Origin: Crocinitomicaceae bacterium
GTDB taxonomy: Bacteria; Bacteroidota; Bacteroidia; Flavobacteriales_D; Crocinitomicaceae
Length of the DNA: 19,770 nucleotides
Assembly (NCBI GenBank): GCA_023264075.1
Contig: JALQTG010000141.1
Location: 1-19,770, forward strand
Direction of reading: 5' to 3'
Positions 1 to 7,820 of this stretch are shown here, piece after piece (within the stretch, counting starts at the first letter, position 1; each line of letters opens with the position of its first letter). Position numbers and translations under genes: made by a program. The notes under the pieces were generated by a model that saw nothing but the letters and a program-made list of their open reading frames with translations, was not told where the DNA came from and did not search any database.

Positions 1-120
1 TGCGACATCGATCACCTCGCAATCAATGCCTTGTTCGGCGAGTTGGTCGGCAGCTTCCATTGTCTCTTTTATCATGGCGCCCCAGCTTATGAGGGTTAAA
101 TCGTTACCCTCTCGTAGTGT
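1..120 (-). pseudogene. Fragment of 2-oxoacid dehydrogenase E1 beta subunit
   Basis: Reading leftwards from about base 120, one frame gives 40 residues with no stop, starting TLREGNDLTLISWGAM and ending CEVIDVA at the window edge. This matches the start of the C-terminal transketolase-like domain of the E1 beta subunit of pyruvate or branched-chain 2-oxoacid dehydrogenase (typically '..REGxDLTLISWG..' and '..IDCEVIDxRTL'). That subunit works with E1 alpha and thiamine diphosphate to decarboxylate 2-oxoacids. The N-terminal two-thirds of the gene is absent: upstream of about base 118 the same frame reads into the glycine-rich gene and loses similarity. The 3' end may continue beyond the window. 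The family call comes from remembered similarity. Whether the junction is biological or an assembly artefact cannot be told here. Confidence 0.7.
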
Positions 121-860
121 GAAGCAGGTACAGCTCCCAAATTTTGGCTTGTAAAATCATTACAATTAAATTCTAAATCAGCACCTGCAAAGGAGCCAAT
201 ATATGGATCTGTATAGGTGATTTTTATTTGACCATTCCCTCCCGAACCACCATGACTTGAACCACCACCAGGTTTCATTCCTCCAGCACCGCCACCTCCT
301 ATACCTCCTGACAAGCCAACACCATCAGAAGTAGTTGTAGGAGCACCGTTTAAATTTAGTCCGTTATTACCTCCAGCTCCGCCATTTGGTGACACCGGAA
401 TATTTCCATTATCCCCATTTGAGCCAGCCGATGAACCAATACCTCCATATGAGCCTCCTGCACCTCCTGCACCTCCTAGACCAAATCCACCTTGTCCGCC
501 TTGTGCTATGTAAGAATCAAAATTTGAATCTCCCCCAGCGAATCCATTATCACCCCCTCCAGATGATCCAGCACCACCAATTCCAACATTGTAAGTGAAC
601 TGAGAACCAGCGCTTAAACTTGACAAAGAAACAATAATGTACTCTCCGCCGCCGCCGCCGCCGCCGCCGCTAGATGCTTTTACTCCTTTACCACCGCCAC
701 CGCCTGCAGCCCATATTTCGACTGTAATATCGGTAACTCCACAAGGTAAAGTCCAAGTGCCTGATTCTCCTCCATTAAAAATAACTTCACTTTGGGAGAA
801 AAAAAATGGAATATATCCCCAAATCGAAATTACACATAAATATATGAACCTGAGTTTCAT
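96..860 (-). CDS. Truncated secreted glycine-rich protein
   Basis: Residues 1-22 form a signal peptide (basic KLR, hydrophobic core, FFSQ end). A segment reading FNGGESGTWTLPCGVTDITVEIW follows, then about 170 residues very rich in Gly with Ser, Ala and Asn. This is the glycine-rich module seen in large secreted or surface proteins of Bacteroidota, which are often much longer and carry a C-terminal type IX secretion tag. Here the protein stops at 254 residues with no tag. Residues up to about 247 (..GAVPAS) belong to the original gene, and the last seven (HYERVTI) are read in the wrong frame from the E1-beta scrap, so the C-terminus is artificial. Eight consecutive glycines are encoded by a pure triplet run at 646-670. 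The ATG at 858-860 begins the signal peptide. The function is unknown; an adhesin or surface-matrix role is only an inference from composition. Confidence 0.7.
   Translation of the reverse strand: MKLRFIYLCVISIWGYIPFFFSQSEVIFNGGESGTWTLPCGVTDITVEIWAAGGGGGKGVKASSGGGGGGGGEYIIVSLSSLSAGSQFTYNVGIGGAGSSGGGDNGFAGGDSNFDSYIAQGGQGGFGLGGAGGAGGSYGGIGSSAGSNGDNGNIPVSPNGGAGGNNGLNLNGAPTTTSDGVGLSGGIGGGGAGGMKPGGGSSHGGSGGNGQIKITYTDPYIGSFAGADLEFNCNDFTSQNLGAVPASHYERVTI
646..670. repeat. (CCG)8 triplet microsatellite in glycine-rich gene
   Basis: Eight perfect CCG units plus one extra C lie in an otherwise AT-rich region. On the coding (minus) strand they give eight glycines with a single codon type. Changes in unit number would lengthen or shorten the Gly run without shifting the frame. 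A second, imperfect 9-bp tandem (CCTCCTGCA, about 2.8 copies) lies at 454-478 in the same gene. Confidence 0.85.
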
Positions 861-864
861 AAGT

Positions 865-894
865 CAAAGGTACCTTGATTCAATTAATTTACAA
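865..894 (-). promoter_or_regulatory. Candidate Bacteroidota sigma-ABfr promoter
   Basis: On the minus strand TACCTTTG (872 to 865) fits the Bacteroidota -7 consensus TAnnTTTG exactly. A T-run ending in TTG (894 to 892) lies 19 bases upstream, as expected for the -33 element. The -7 box ends only four bases before the ATG at 860, so the transcript would be nearly leaderless. Either that is real or the promoter match is by chance. Confidence 0.4.
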
Positions 895-971
895 AAAAAT
901 CAATTAAATATGACAAAAATCATTTTTTATACTTAAGAATATAAATATATCCAATGCCGTTGATGGGTGAC

Positions 972-2330
972 CTATCTTATAAGTAACTTCCCTTCGAGAT
1001 AATCCATCATCGCATATTTCACTCCTTCCCTTCCAAATCCTGAGTCCTTAACACCTCCATAAGGCATTTCATCCACACGGAAAGTAGTAGAAAGGTTATG
1101 AATAACACCCCCAACTTCTAACTCGTCGAATGCTTGATTCAATTGAATGATACTATCCGTAAATATCGATGCTTGCAATCCCCAACGGGAATCATTTACT
1201 TCATCGATTGCTTCTTGCAGGGTATTGAATGATTCAATAATCACCACCGGACCAAACACTTCTTCGTTTCGCACTTTCGAATCTTTTGGAACATTGGTTA
1301 GAATTGTTGGCGGATAATATGCTCCTTCACGGTTTCCACCTAACAGCACTTGAGCACCGGCAGCCGCTGCTTCATTCACCCACGACTCCACTCGTTTCGC
1401 GTTTTGCTCATCAATCATAACGCAAAAATTGGTAGAGGGAGCCAACGGGTCTCCAACGGTCAATTGTTGAGCGCGTGAAACGAAGTCCTTTTTAAATTGA
1501 TCTACTAATTCTTGGTGCACATAAATCCGTTGTGTGTGAATACACACTTGACCTGAATAGGCAAAAGCTCCAACTGTCAGCTCGTCCAAGGCTAAACCGT
1601 AGTTGGCATCTTTACAAACAATAGCCGCCGCATTTCCACCTAATTCCAGTATTACTTTCTTCTTTCCAGCCTTCGCTTTCATTTCCCAACCGATAGCTGG
1701 TGAGCCTGTGAACGATAATACATTGATATTGGGATGCTGAATGATTTCATTCCCTACTTCTCGCGTACAATGCAGCACGGTAAATCCCCCTTCAGGCAAA
1801 TCTGATGCTGCAATAACCGAATTTAATAACTCCATCGTAAGCGGAGTTTTAGAGGAAGGTTTTAAAACAATCGGGCAACCCGCAGCAATGGCTGGCGCAA
1901 TTTTATGTACCGCTAAGTTTAATGGGAAATTAAAGGGTGAAATACCAAAAACCACGCCTACTGGGAAATAACGATATTCTCCTCTTCTACCCTTCCCTTT
2001 TGCAGAAGCATCTAGGTCGAATGATTCATGCGGAATACGTTTACACTCTTCGGCAGCAATGGTAAATGTTTCGATGGCGCGTTGAACTTCACCTTTCGCA
2101 TAGATATAGGGCTTACCGCTTTCATTAGAAATGGTTGTCACAAATTCTTCAAAGCGTTCCTTTATTCCGTCCACTATTTGGTTCAGAATGGTTGACTTTT
2201 GAAAGGAAGATAAAGCGCGCATTGTGACCTCCGCTTGCTTTGCGCGTTCAACTTTTTGAAACGCCGATTTAATCGTTACTAATTCTATTTCGCCTATTTC
2301 GGTATTGTCGTAAGGGTTGATTACTTTCAT
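972..2330 (-). CDS. NAD(P)-dependent aldehyde dehydrogenase
   Basis: A 452-residue enzyme of the ALDH superfamily, which oxidises aldehydes to acids with NAD(P)+ in the cytoplasm. Visible motifs are the oxyanion Asn134 in SPFNFPLN, Lys157 in LKPSSKTP for cofactor binding, SFTGS (206-210) of the Rossmann fold, the general base Glu229 in LELGG, the catalytic Cys263 in YSGQVCIHTQR, and EEVFGPV (356-362). All key residues are present. The protein is slightly shorter than the usual 475-500 residues, mainly at the N-terminus. The YSGQVC..QRIYVH pattern resembles the lactaldehyde/non-phosphorylating glyceraldehyde-3-phosphate branch, but the substrate cannot be fixed from sequence. The gene is divergent from gldA across a 105-bp spacer. 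TATCTTTA, seven to fourteen bases before the start, is one base off the -7 consensus, with no clear -33 box. Confidence 0.9.
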   Translation of the reverse strand: MKVINPYDNTEIGEIELVTIKSAFQKVERAKQAEVTMRALSSFQKSTILNQIVDGIKERFEEFVTTISNESGKPYIYAKGEVQRAIETFTIAAEECKRIPHESFDLDASAKGKGRRGEYRYFPVGVVFGISPFNFPLNLAVHKIAPAIAAGCPIVLKPSSKTPLTMELLNSVIAASDLPEGGFTVLHCTREVGNEIIQHPNINVLSFTGSPAIGWEMKAKAGKKKVILELGGNAAAIVCKDANYGLALDELTVGAFAYSGQVCIHTQRIYVHQELVDQFKKDFVSRAQQLTVGDPLAPSTNFCVMIDEQNAKRVESWVNEAAAAGAQVLLGGNREGAYYPPTILTNVPKDSKVRNEEVFGPVVIIESFNTLQEAIDEVNDSRWGLQASIFTDSIIQLNQAFDELEVGGVIHNLSTTFRVDEMPYGGVKDSGFGREGVKYAMMDYLEGKLLIR

Positions 2331-2435
2331 AAATATAAAGATACAAAAAATGCTCTTTACGCTATTCGCTACCCTTGCGCTTTTTGACGACCGACATTAT
2401 ACAAAAACCCTTATATTCGTGGTAAATTTTTTAGC

Positions 2436-3338
2436 ATGTCGATTTCGGTTAAACATCTTACAAAGTATTACGGCGATCAAGCGGCGGTAGATAATATTTC
2501 TTTCGAAGCAAAAAACGGTGAAATCCTCGGGTTTTTAGGACCAAATGGAGCTGGAAAATCTACGACGATGAAAATTATTACGGGATTTATTCCTGCAACA
2601 GAAGGTGTTGTTGAGGTGTGTGGCCACAATATTTTGGAGCATCCCATGAAAGTTCGTCAGCTTGTTGGCTACTTGCCCGAGCATAATCCATTGTACTTAG
2701 ACATGTATGTAAAAGAGTACCTCGATTTTGTTGGTAAAGTATATAAAATCGAAAACAGAAAGGCGCGAATCGATGAGATGATTGAAATGGTGGGATTGCA
2801 ACGCGAGCAACACAAGCAAATCGGAGCGCTATCCAAAGGTTACCGACAACGCGTTGGTTTAGCACAGGCCATGATTCACAATCCGGAAGTATTAATTTTG
2901 GATGAGCCGACTTCTGGTTTAGATCCCAATCAATTAGAAGACATTCGAGCGTTGATCAAAAAGATTGGTAAAGAAAAAACGGTGATGCTTTCCACGCACA
3001 TCATGCAAGAAGTTGAAGCAGTATGTGACAAAGTCATCATTATCAAAAACGGAACTCTCGTCGCTAACGAAAGTGCAAGTGCATTGCAACAAAACTCAGC
3101 TACCCAAGTCGTATATGTAGAATTTGAAGGAAAGGTTTCGCGCAATCAATTGTCAAAAATACCTACCATTCGAAAGGTAGAGGAAGTAGGAACGAATTCA
3201 TTTTTATTAGAAGCTAACCTCGATAACGATATTCGAAAAATCATTGCACAATATGCAAAAGAGAAGGACCTATTAATTCTTACACTTCGAAAAGAAGAAA
3301 AATCGCTAGAAGAGGTATTTAAAGAGCTTACGAAATAA
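2436..3338 (+). CDS. gldA: GldA-type ABC transporter ATP-binding protein
   Basis: A 300-residue ABC ATPase: Walker A GPNGAGKST (35-43), signature LSKGYRQRV (132-140), Walker B LILDEP (153-158) and H-loop His188 (LSTHIM). The Q-loop position has Glu (YLPEHNP, Glu82), common in the ABC-2 multidrug/GldA branch. Residues 210-300 form the extra C-terminal domain of that branch, ending EEVFKELTK. Length and sequence fit GldA, which in Flavobacterium johnsoniae works with the membrane proteins GldF and GldG in gliding motility. Those partners are not in this window, as expected since gldA is often unlinked. If the host does not glide, it is a general ABC-2 exporter ATPase. The promoter is unclear: TATATTCG at 2412-2419 is one mismatch from the -7 consensus, but the nearest TTTTTG lies 25 bases upstream. 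Confidence 0.82.
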   Translation: MSISVKHLTKYYGDQAAVDNISFEAKNGEILGFLGPNGAGKSTTMKIITGFIPATEGVVEVCGHNILEHPMKVRQLVGYLPEHNPLYLDMYVKEYLDFVGKVYKIENRKARIDEMIEMVGLQREQHKQIGALSKGYRQRVGLAQAMIHNPEVLILDEPTSGLDPNQLEDIRALIKKIGKEKTVMLSTHIMQEVEAVCDKVIIIKNGTLVANESASALQQNSATQVVYVEFEGKVSRNQLSKIPTIRKVEEVGTNSFLLEANLDNDIRKIIAQYAKEKDLLILTLRKEEKSLEEVFKELTK

Positions 3339-3450
3339 TAGGATGTATTGAATTCCCTCTGAAAAGTATCACAGAAACCATCAAGAATTCGTTGATTTCC
3401 CAATTCAAAACATTTCCTTAATTTTACCCAGTAACGCAGAAAAGATAACT

Positions 3451-3843
3451 ATGAGCTTCGGAACTTTGATTATTCTTATTCTAATCGGATTATTCGGCGG
3501 AATAATGAGCGGTTTTATTGGTATTGGCGGTGGAGTCATTATCGTTCCAGCGCTCATTTACGTAATCGGATTTCCCCAACACACGGCCCAAGGCACGTCC
3601 TTATTCCTCATGCTTCCTCCAATTGGAATTTTAGCATTTATGAATTATTACAAAGCCGGCCAAGTCAACCTTGCTTATGGCGCTATAATCGCTGTAGCGT
3701 TTATCCTTGGTGGATATTTCGGCTCGAAACTTTCACTCAAGTTGTCCCCTGCTATTGTTAAATCCATCTTTGGCTTGGTGATGGCTTATGTAGCCATTCG
3801 CATGATTTATTCAGGGATTATTGAACTGCGCCATGATACTTAA
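3451..3843 (+). CDS. Half-size TauE/SafE family membrane permease
   Basis: A 130-residue, very hydrophobic protein with about four membrane segments. Segment one has the motif GGIMSGFIGIGGGVIIVPAL (residues 16-35), the signature of TauE/SafE sulfite or anion exporters. GGYFGSKLSLKLSP (about 90-103) is the usual end of the third segment. Full-size family members have two such repeats (about 250 residues); this is a single repeat, a form common in Bacteroidota that probably acts as a homodimer. The substrate is unknown. A 112-base spacer separates it from gldA. Its last bases overlap the start of the amidohydrolase gene, so the two are likely translated from one mRNA. Confidence 0.8.
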   Translation: MSFGTLIILILIGLFGGIMSGFIGIGGGVIIVPALIYVIGFPQHTAQGTSLFLMLPPIGILAFMNYYKAGQVNLAYGAIIAVAFILGGYFGSKLSLKLSPAIVKSIFGLVMAYVAIRMIYSGIIELRHDT

Positions 3844-5014
3844 CCAACATATCAAAGAAGCAGCAGAACGACTCTTTGAAAAAGTAGTCGGCTATCGGGA
3901 ATATTTGCATAAACATCCAGAACTTTCCTACCAGGAAAATGCCACGATGCGCTATATTTCTGAACAATTAACAAGTATTGGTATACCTCATCAAGCGGGG
4001 GTTGCAGACACTGGTATCGTAGGGATGATTCGTGGAGATCATCACAGTAAAACCATGCCTTGCATTGGTTTACGCGCGGATATGGACGCACTTCCGATTC
4101 ATGAGGAAAATGATGTTCCCTATAAGTCACAAAACGAAGGGGTAATGCACGCGTGCGGTCATGACGTGCATTCAGCTATATTGCTGGGCGCAGCAGAAAT
4201 TTTGTGGAACAATAGAAATGAGTTAAACCAACCTGTTAAACTTATTTTCCAGCCGGGAGAGGAAAAGAATCCGGGTGGTGCAAGTCTAATGATTGCCGCA
4301 GGATGCCTACAAAATCCCTCTGTTGAAAAAATGTACGCCTTACATGTATTCCCGGATTTAGAAACAGGGAAAACAGGGTTTAAAGAAGGGCTTTACATGG
4401 CTTCGTGCGACGAAATTTATATAACCGTCAATGGGAAAGGTGGACATGGAGCTACTCCGCATCAAGCGATTGATAGCATTTTAATCGGCGCTGAAATTGT
4501 TACTTCGCTACAGCAGCTTGTGAGTAGACAATGTGATCCTAAAATCCCATGTGTGCTTTCTTTTGGACATTTCGAAGCACTAGGAGCTACGAACATCATT
4601 CCTCCAAAAGCATATTTAAAGGGAACGTTTAGAACGATGGATGAAGCTTGGAGAGCGGAAGCGTTAAAACGTATCAAGCGTCAAGCAGAATATATCGGTT
4701 TGGCTCATGGAGCAACCGTTGATGTGGAAATAAGCAAAGGATATCCATTTCTTGAAAATGATCCGGTTCTCACGCAAGAACTTCGAGCGAAAGCGATAGA
4801 ACAGTTAGGCACTGCAAATGTCGTAGAGCTACCTATTCGTTTGACTGCGGAAGATTTTTCATTCTATTCACAAACGATTCCCACCTGTTTTTTTAGAATA
4901 GGTGTTCGCAATGAGGAAAAAGGTATAACATATGGTGTCCATCACCCCAGATTTGACATTGATCCTAACGCGTTAAAAGTGGGTATGGAAATGATGGTTT
5001 TAGCGTGTTTGTAG
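3833..5014 (+). CDS. M20-family amidohydrolase (HipO/IAA-amino-acid hydrolase type)
   Basis: A cytoplasmic zinc hydrolase that removes acyl groups from N-acyl amino acids or related amides. The ATG at 3833 gives 393 residues and overlaps the permease stop by 11 bases; a TTG at 3821 would add four residues and is less likely. Metal and catalytic residues are in place: RADMDALP (about 81-88), HACGHD with Cys108 and His110, the EE pair at 143-144 in FQPGEEKNPGG, His171 in LHVFPD, the dimerisation-domain motif GKGGHGATPH, and the late HH pair (370-371). The Cys in HACGHD is typical of the M20D aminoacylase/IAA-hydrolase branch. The natural substrate is not predictable. Confidence 0.88.
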   Translation: MILNQHIKEAAERLFEKVVGYREYLHKHPELSYQENATMRYISEQLTSIGIPHQAGVADTGIVGMIRGDHHSKTMPCIGLRADMDALPIHEENDVPYKSQNEGVMHACGHDVHSAILLGAAEILWNNRNELNQPVKLIFQPGEEKNPGGASLMIAAGCLQNPSVEKMYALHVFPDLETGKTGFKEGLYMASCDEIYITVNGKGGHGATPHQAIDSILIGAEIVTSLQQLVSRQCDPKIPCVLSFGHFEALGATNIIPPKAYLKGTFRTMDEAWRAEALKRIKRQAEYIGLAHGATVDVEISKGYPFLENDPVLTQELRAKAIEQLGTANVVELPIRLTAEDFSFYSQTIPTCFFRIGVRNEEKGITYGVHHPRFDIDPNALKVGMEMMVLACL

Positions 5015-5050
5015 GACAGATTTACGAAGTTAGAATTCAGAATTTACAGG

Positions 5051-5725
5051 ATGGCGAAAATACTACATATTGAAACAGCTACAAAAGCTTGTTCGGTGGG
5101 GGTTTCAGAAAATGGCAAGTTGATCGCTATTAAAGAAGAATTATCCGCCGACTTCACGCATGCCGAAAACATCACCTTATTCATTCATGAAGTTGTACAG
5201 AAAGCAGGGTGGGTAATGAAAGACCTTAATGCTGTTGCAGTTACTTCTGGTCCCGGCTCTTACACTGGACTAAGAATAGGTGTCTCCACAGCGAAAGGAT
5301 TGTGTTATGCGCTAAATATACCGTTAATCGCGGTGGATGCCCTCATCAGTCTTGCCACTCAAGCGCAGCAAAAATATCCTGGAAAAACACTCTGCGCAGC
5401 AATTGACGCGCGTCGCATGGAAATTTTCTCAAGTATCTACAACGAACACCTCGAACTGCTAAAGCCTATTTCTGCCGATGTGATAGACGCAAAGAGCTAT
5501 GGAGAGTTTGAACCTTTTGTAATTTGTGGAGACGGAGCAGAAAAACTAAAGACCATTTGGGAGCATCGAAATATTCTCGTTGATGCAGAAATCTACTCTT
5601 CCATCCAAGGGCAAATTGCACTTGCTCAAGAAAAACTACGAGCTGGAGAAATTGAGAATGTGGCTTATTTCGAACCTTATTACTTAAAAGATTTTGTTGG
5701 GACGCAGCCAAAAAAAAGAGATTAA
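5051..5725 (+). CDS. tsaB: tRNA threonylcarbamoyladenosine biosynthesis protein TsaB
   Basis: A 224-residue ASKHA-fold protein. The N-terminal ILHIETATKACSVGV motif and TSGPGSYTGLRIGVSTAKGL (residues 65-84) are diagnostic of TsaB (YeaZ), the partner that holds TsaD and TsaE to make N6-threonylcarbamoyladenosine at position 37 of ANN-decoding tRNAs, an essential modification. The length is usual for the family, and the C-terminal part (LKDFVGTQPKK) is also typical. The gene lies 36 bases after the amidohydrolase on the same strand and ends 22 bases from the convergent regulator gene, a gap with no visible terminator hairpin. Confidence 0.93.
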   Translation: MAKILHIETATKACSVGVSENGKLIAIKEELSADFTHAENITLFIHEVVQKAGWVMKDLNAVAVTSGPGSYTGLRIGVSTAKGLCYALNIPLIAVDALISLATQAQQKYPGKTLCAAIDARRMEIFSSIYNEHLELLKPISADVIDAKSYGEFEPFVICGDGAEKLKTIWEHRNILVDAEIYSSIQGQIALAQEKLRAGEIENVAYFEPYYLKDFVGTQPKKRD

Positions 5726-5747
5726 CACGGTACTGGCAAAGCTACTC

Positions 5748-6443
5748 TTATTCTTTCACCTCTAGCTTGAAGCCGATTCCGTGAATATTCTGAATCGCCA
5801 CGTTATCATCGTGAGAGAGGTACTTTCTTAGCTTAGTAATGAATACATCCAAACTTCTTCCAACAAAATAATCGTCTTGTCCCCATACACCATTCAATAC
5901 AATTTCCCTAGGAAGGACTTGATTCTTGAATTTACACAACATCACTAATATTTGCGCTTCTTTCTTGGTTAGTTTTTTATCAAATTCCGGATGCGTAAGA
6001 ATGAAATTCGCTGTGTCAAAAATATAAGTAGCAATTTTTATAAGCTTATCATCTTGATCTTCTTCAACAATATTAACTCTTTTTAATAGCGCTTTTACAC
6101 GCAATAATAACTCCTCAGAACTGAATGGTTTGGTGAGGTAATCGTCGCCTCCGGCATTAAATCCTTCCACCTTATCCGCAGTCATTGATTTGGCAGTTAA
6201 GAATAAAATTGGAATTTCAGCGTTCATTTGTCGAATCTCTCTTGCCAGCGTGAATCCATCTTTTTTTGGCATCATCACATCGAAAATACACATGTGGAAA
6301 AGTTCATCATTGAACCGCTTAAACCCCTCCATTCCATCTGAACATAGCGTAACATGGTAGCCAATAGACTTCAATTGATCAGAAATAATGAATCCCAGAC
6401 TTGTATCGTCTTCCACTAATAGTATTTTCGGTGCTTTCATCAT
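5748..6443 (-). CDS. OmpR-family response regulator (RprY-like)
   Basis: A 231-residue DNA-binding response regulator. The receiver domain has the acidic pair in LLVEDD, the phospho-acceptor Asp55 in FDVMMPKKDGF, Thr83 in FLTAKS and Lys105 in YLTKPFS. The C-terminal winged helix (about 130-231) ends in SLDVFITKLRKYLSHDD and NIHGIGFKL, typical of OmpR effectors. The wording closely recalls Bacteroides RprY. The start was set at the ATG at 6443, eight bases after the kinase stop, with another ATG directly following; an upstream TTG at 6470 would add nine unlikely residues and overlap the kinase gene. It pairs with the kinase encoded immediately upstream. Target genes are unknown; the efflux operon next door is a possibility but nothing in the sequence shows it. 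Confidence 0.9.
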   Translation of the reverse strand: MMKAPKILLVEDDTSLGFIISDQLKSIGYHVTLCSDGMEGFKRFNDELFHMCIFDVMMPKKDGFTLAREIRQMNAEIPILFLTAKSMTADKVEGFNAGGDDYLTKPFSSEELLLRVKALLKRVNIVEEDQDDKLIKIATYIFDTANFILTHPEFDKKLTKKEAQILVMLCKFKNQVLPREIVLNGVWGQDDYFVGRSLDVFITKLRKYLSHDDNVAIQNIHGIGFKLEVKE

Positions 6444-6451
6444 GTTTGTAT

Positions 6452-7798
6452 TTATTTGCGTGGCAACCAAAGTGTGAATGTAGTTCCCTCGCCAGGCTGA
6501 CTTTTTACATGAATTGTGCCACCATGCGCATCCACTACTAATTTCACATAATATAATCCTAATCCAAACCCTTTCACATCGTGCACATTACCAGTTGATA
6601 CACGATAGAACTTATCGAATATTAATTTTATGTCCTCCTTACGAATTCCAATGCCTTTATCTGAAAAAGTGAGTAGTATACCTCTCTTATCGTTGATTGA
6701 AGACACGGAAACTTCTGGCTTCTCCTTTGAATATTTCACAGCATTGTCAATCAAGTTAAAAATCACATTCGTGATATGTACCTGATCTCCACTTATGTCG
6801 TCAGGATCTGCCCGCAAATCTAATCTAATTTCGCCGCCAGACTGCAGCTGATTAAAACGGAAGCTATCCGCAGCTTCTTCAATCAATTCATGCAAATGAA
6901 GCGTCGTTTTCTTTAGACTCAATTCATTCTTATTGAGCTTAGCGATATTGAGAACACGTTCTACTTGATGCTCTAACCGTTTGTTTTCCTTATATATTAA
7001 TCCAGCGTATCGCTTTAAACGCTCAGCATCATTCGAAAAATCCTCACGCAACAACATTTCACTCGACAACCCGATTGTTGAAATAGGTGTTTTTAGTTCG
7101 TGGGTCATGTTATTAATGAAATCGGTCTTTACTTCTGAAAGCCGCTTTTGACGAATAATTATGGAGACTGTAAACGCAAAAAATGCGAGAATAAGACCCA
7201 CAATAATCATCAAGTAAACCCACGGTGACTCCTGTGTATTCAAGCTTGCTTCATGCGGTTGCGCTGAAATATCTGGGAAGAAAACCGTGAAATAGTGCCC
7301 ATCCTTTTTCCAAGCCAAACCTGGGGAAGTTATACCCGTTAAAGTGTCTGAGATAGGATTATACAACGAATCTCTAGAATACCGAATAATATTCCCATAC
7401 ACGATGCTGTCGTTATAGCAATCATATATCCCGTATTGAAAGTTACTAGATATCCCATGGTCGTAAAAGTTACGCTTGAGGAGCTGTTCTAAATAATAAG
7501 GGTGTAAATCTTCGTTTACATCAACCAAAAAATAGTTTGACCTTTGTTGTTTCACCGCGCCGTACAAGTCACTACTATCGGCATGAAGTGTACTGATTTC
7601 CTCCACCACATTTCGCAAAGCCACGCGCACCTGCTCTTCAAACTGCTTCAAATTCAGGCTATCTTGTCGATCTTGAATTTGAATCGCTTTTTCCTGGGTA
7701 TCGATTGTTTGATTGATCCAAAAAATCTGTATCACCAAGATGCTGAGTATCGAAAGTACTCCGATAATCACCACAGCATTGATGGTACTTCTATTCAT
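6452..7798 (-). CDS. Sensor histidine kinase (RprX-like)
   Basis: A 448-residue inner-membrane kinase. Membrane segments at about 7-28 and 192-215 flank a periplasmic sensor region of about 165 residues, rich in Tyr, Asp and Asn, that I do not recognise. The cytoplasmic part has the H-box NNMTHELKTPIS with phospho-acceptor His233, the N-box NVIFNLIDNAVKYS (344-357), the G1 box DKGIGI (380-385), the F-box FDKFYRV and the G2 box GFGLGLYYVK (410-419). All ATP-binding motifs look intact. There is no clear HAMP domain; the second membrane segment runs almost directly into the H-box, as in RprX. It should phosphorylate the regulator encoded next. It starts 22 bases after kbl, which suggests a shared transcript. 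Confidence 0.9.
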   Translation of the reverse strand: MNRSTINAVVIIGVLSILSILVIQIFWINQTIDTQEKAIQIQDRQDSLNLKQFEEQVRVALRNVVEEISTLHADSSDLYGAVKQQRSNYFLVDVNEDLHPYYLEQLLKRNFYDHGISSNFQYGIYDCYNDSIVYGNIIRYSRDSLYNPISDTLTGITSPGLAWKKDGHYFTVFFPDISAQPHEASLNTQESPWVYLMIIVGLILAFFAFTVSIIIRQKRLSEVKTDFINNMTHELKTPISTIGLSSEMLLREDFSNDAERLKRYAGLIYKENKRLEHQVERVLNIAKLNKNELSLKKTTLHLHELIEEAADSFRFNQLQSGGEIRLDLRADPDDISGDQVHITNVIFNLIDNAVKYSKEKPEVSVSSINDKRGILLTFSDKGIGIRKEDIKLIFDKFYRVSTGNVHDVKGFGLGLYYVKLVVDAHGGTIHVKSQPGEGTTFTLWLPRK

Positions 7799-7820
7799 AG
7801 ATGTTCTCTTATCAAAGTGA

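Noticed and set aside
637..936. Plus-strand ORF rich in proline
   Set aside because: It is the antisense shadow of the glycine-rich gene: CCG and CCA codons opposite Gly codons. It has no promoter or start context.
928..945. Near-palindrome TTATACTTAAGAATATAA downstream of the aldehyde dehydrogenase gene
   Set aside because: A/T-only except for the CTTAAG core, and on the minus strand it is followed by A residues, so it does not fit a terminator. It is likely chance in AT-rich DNA.
6444..6470. TTG start nine codons upstream for the response regulator
   Set aside because: It overlaps the kinase gene and adds residues outside the receiver fold; tandem ATGs at 6438-6443 fit better.
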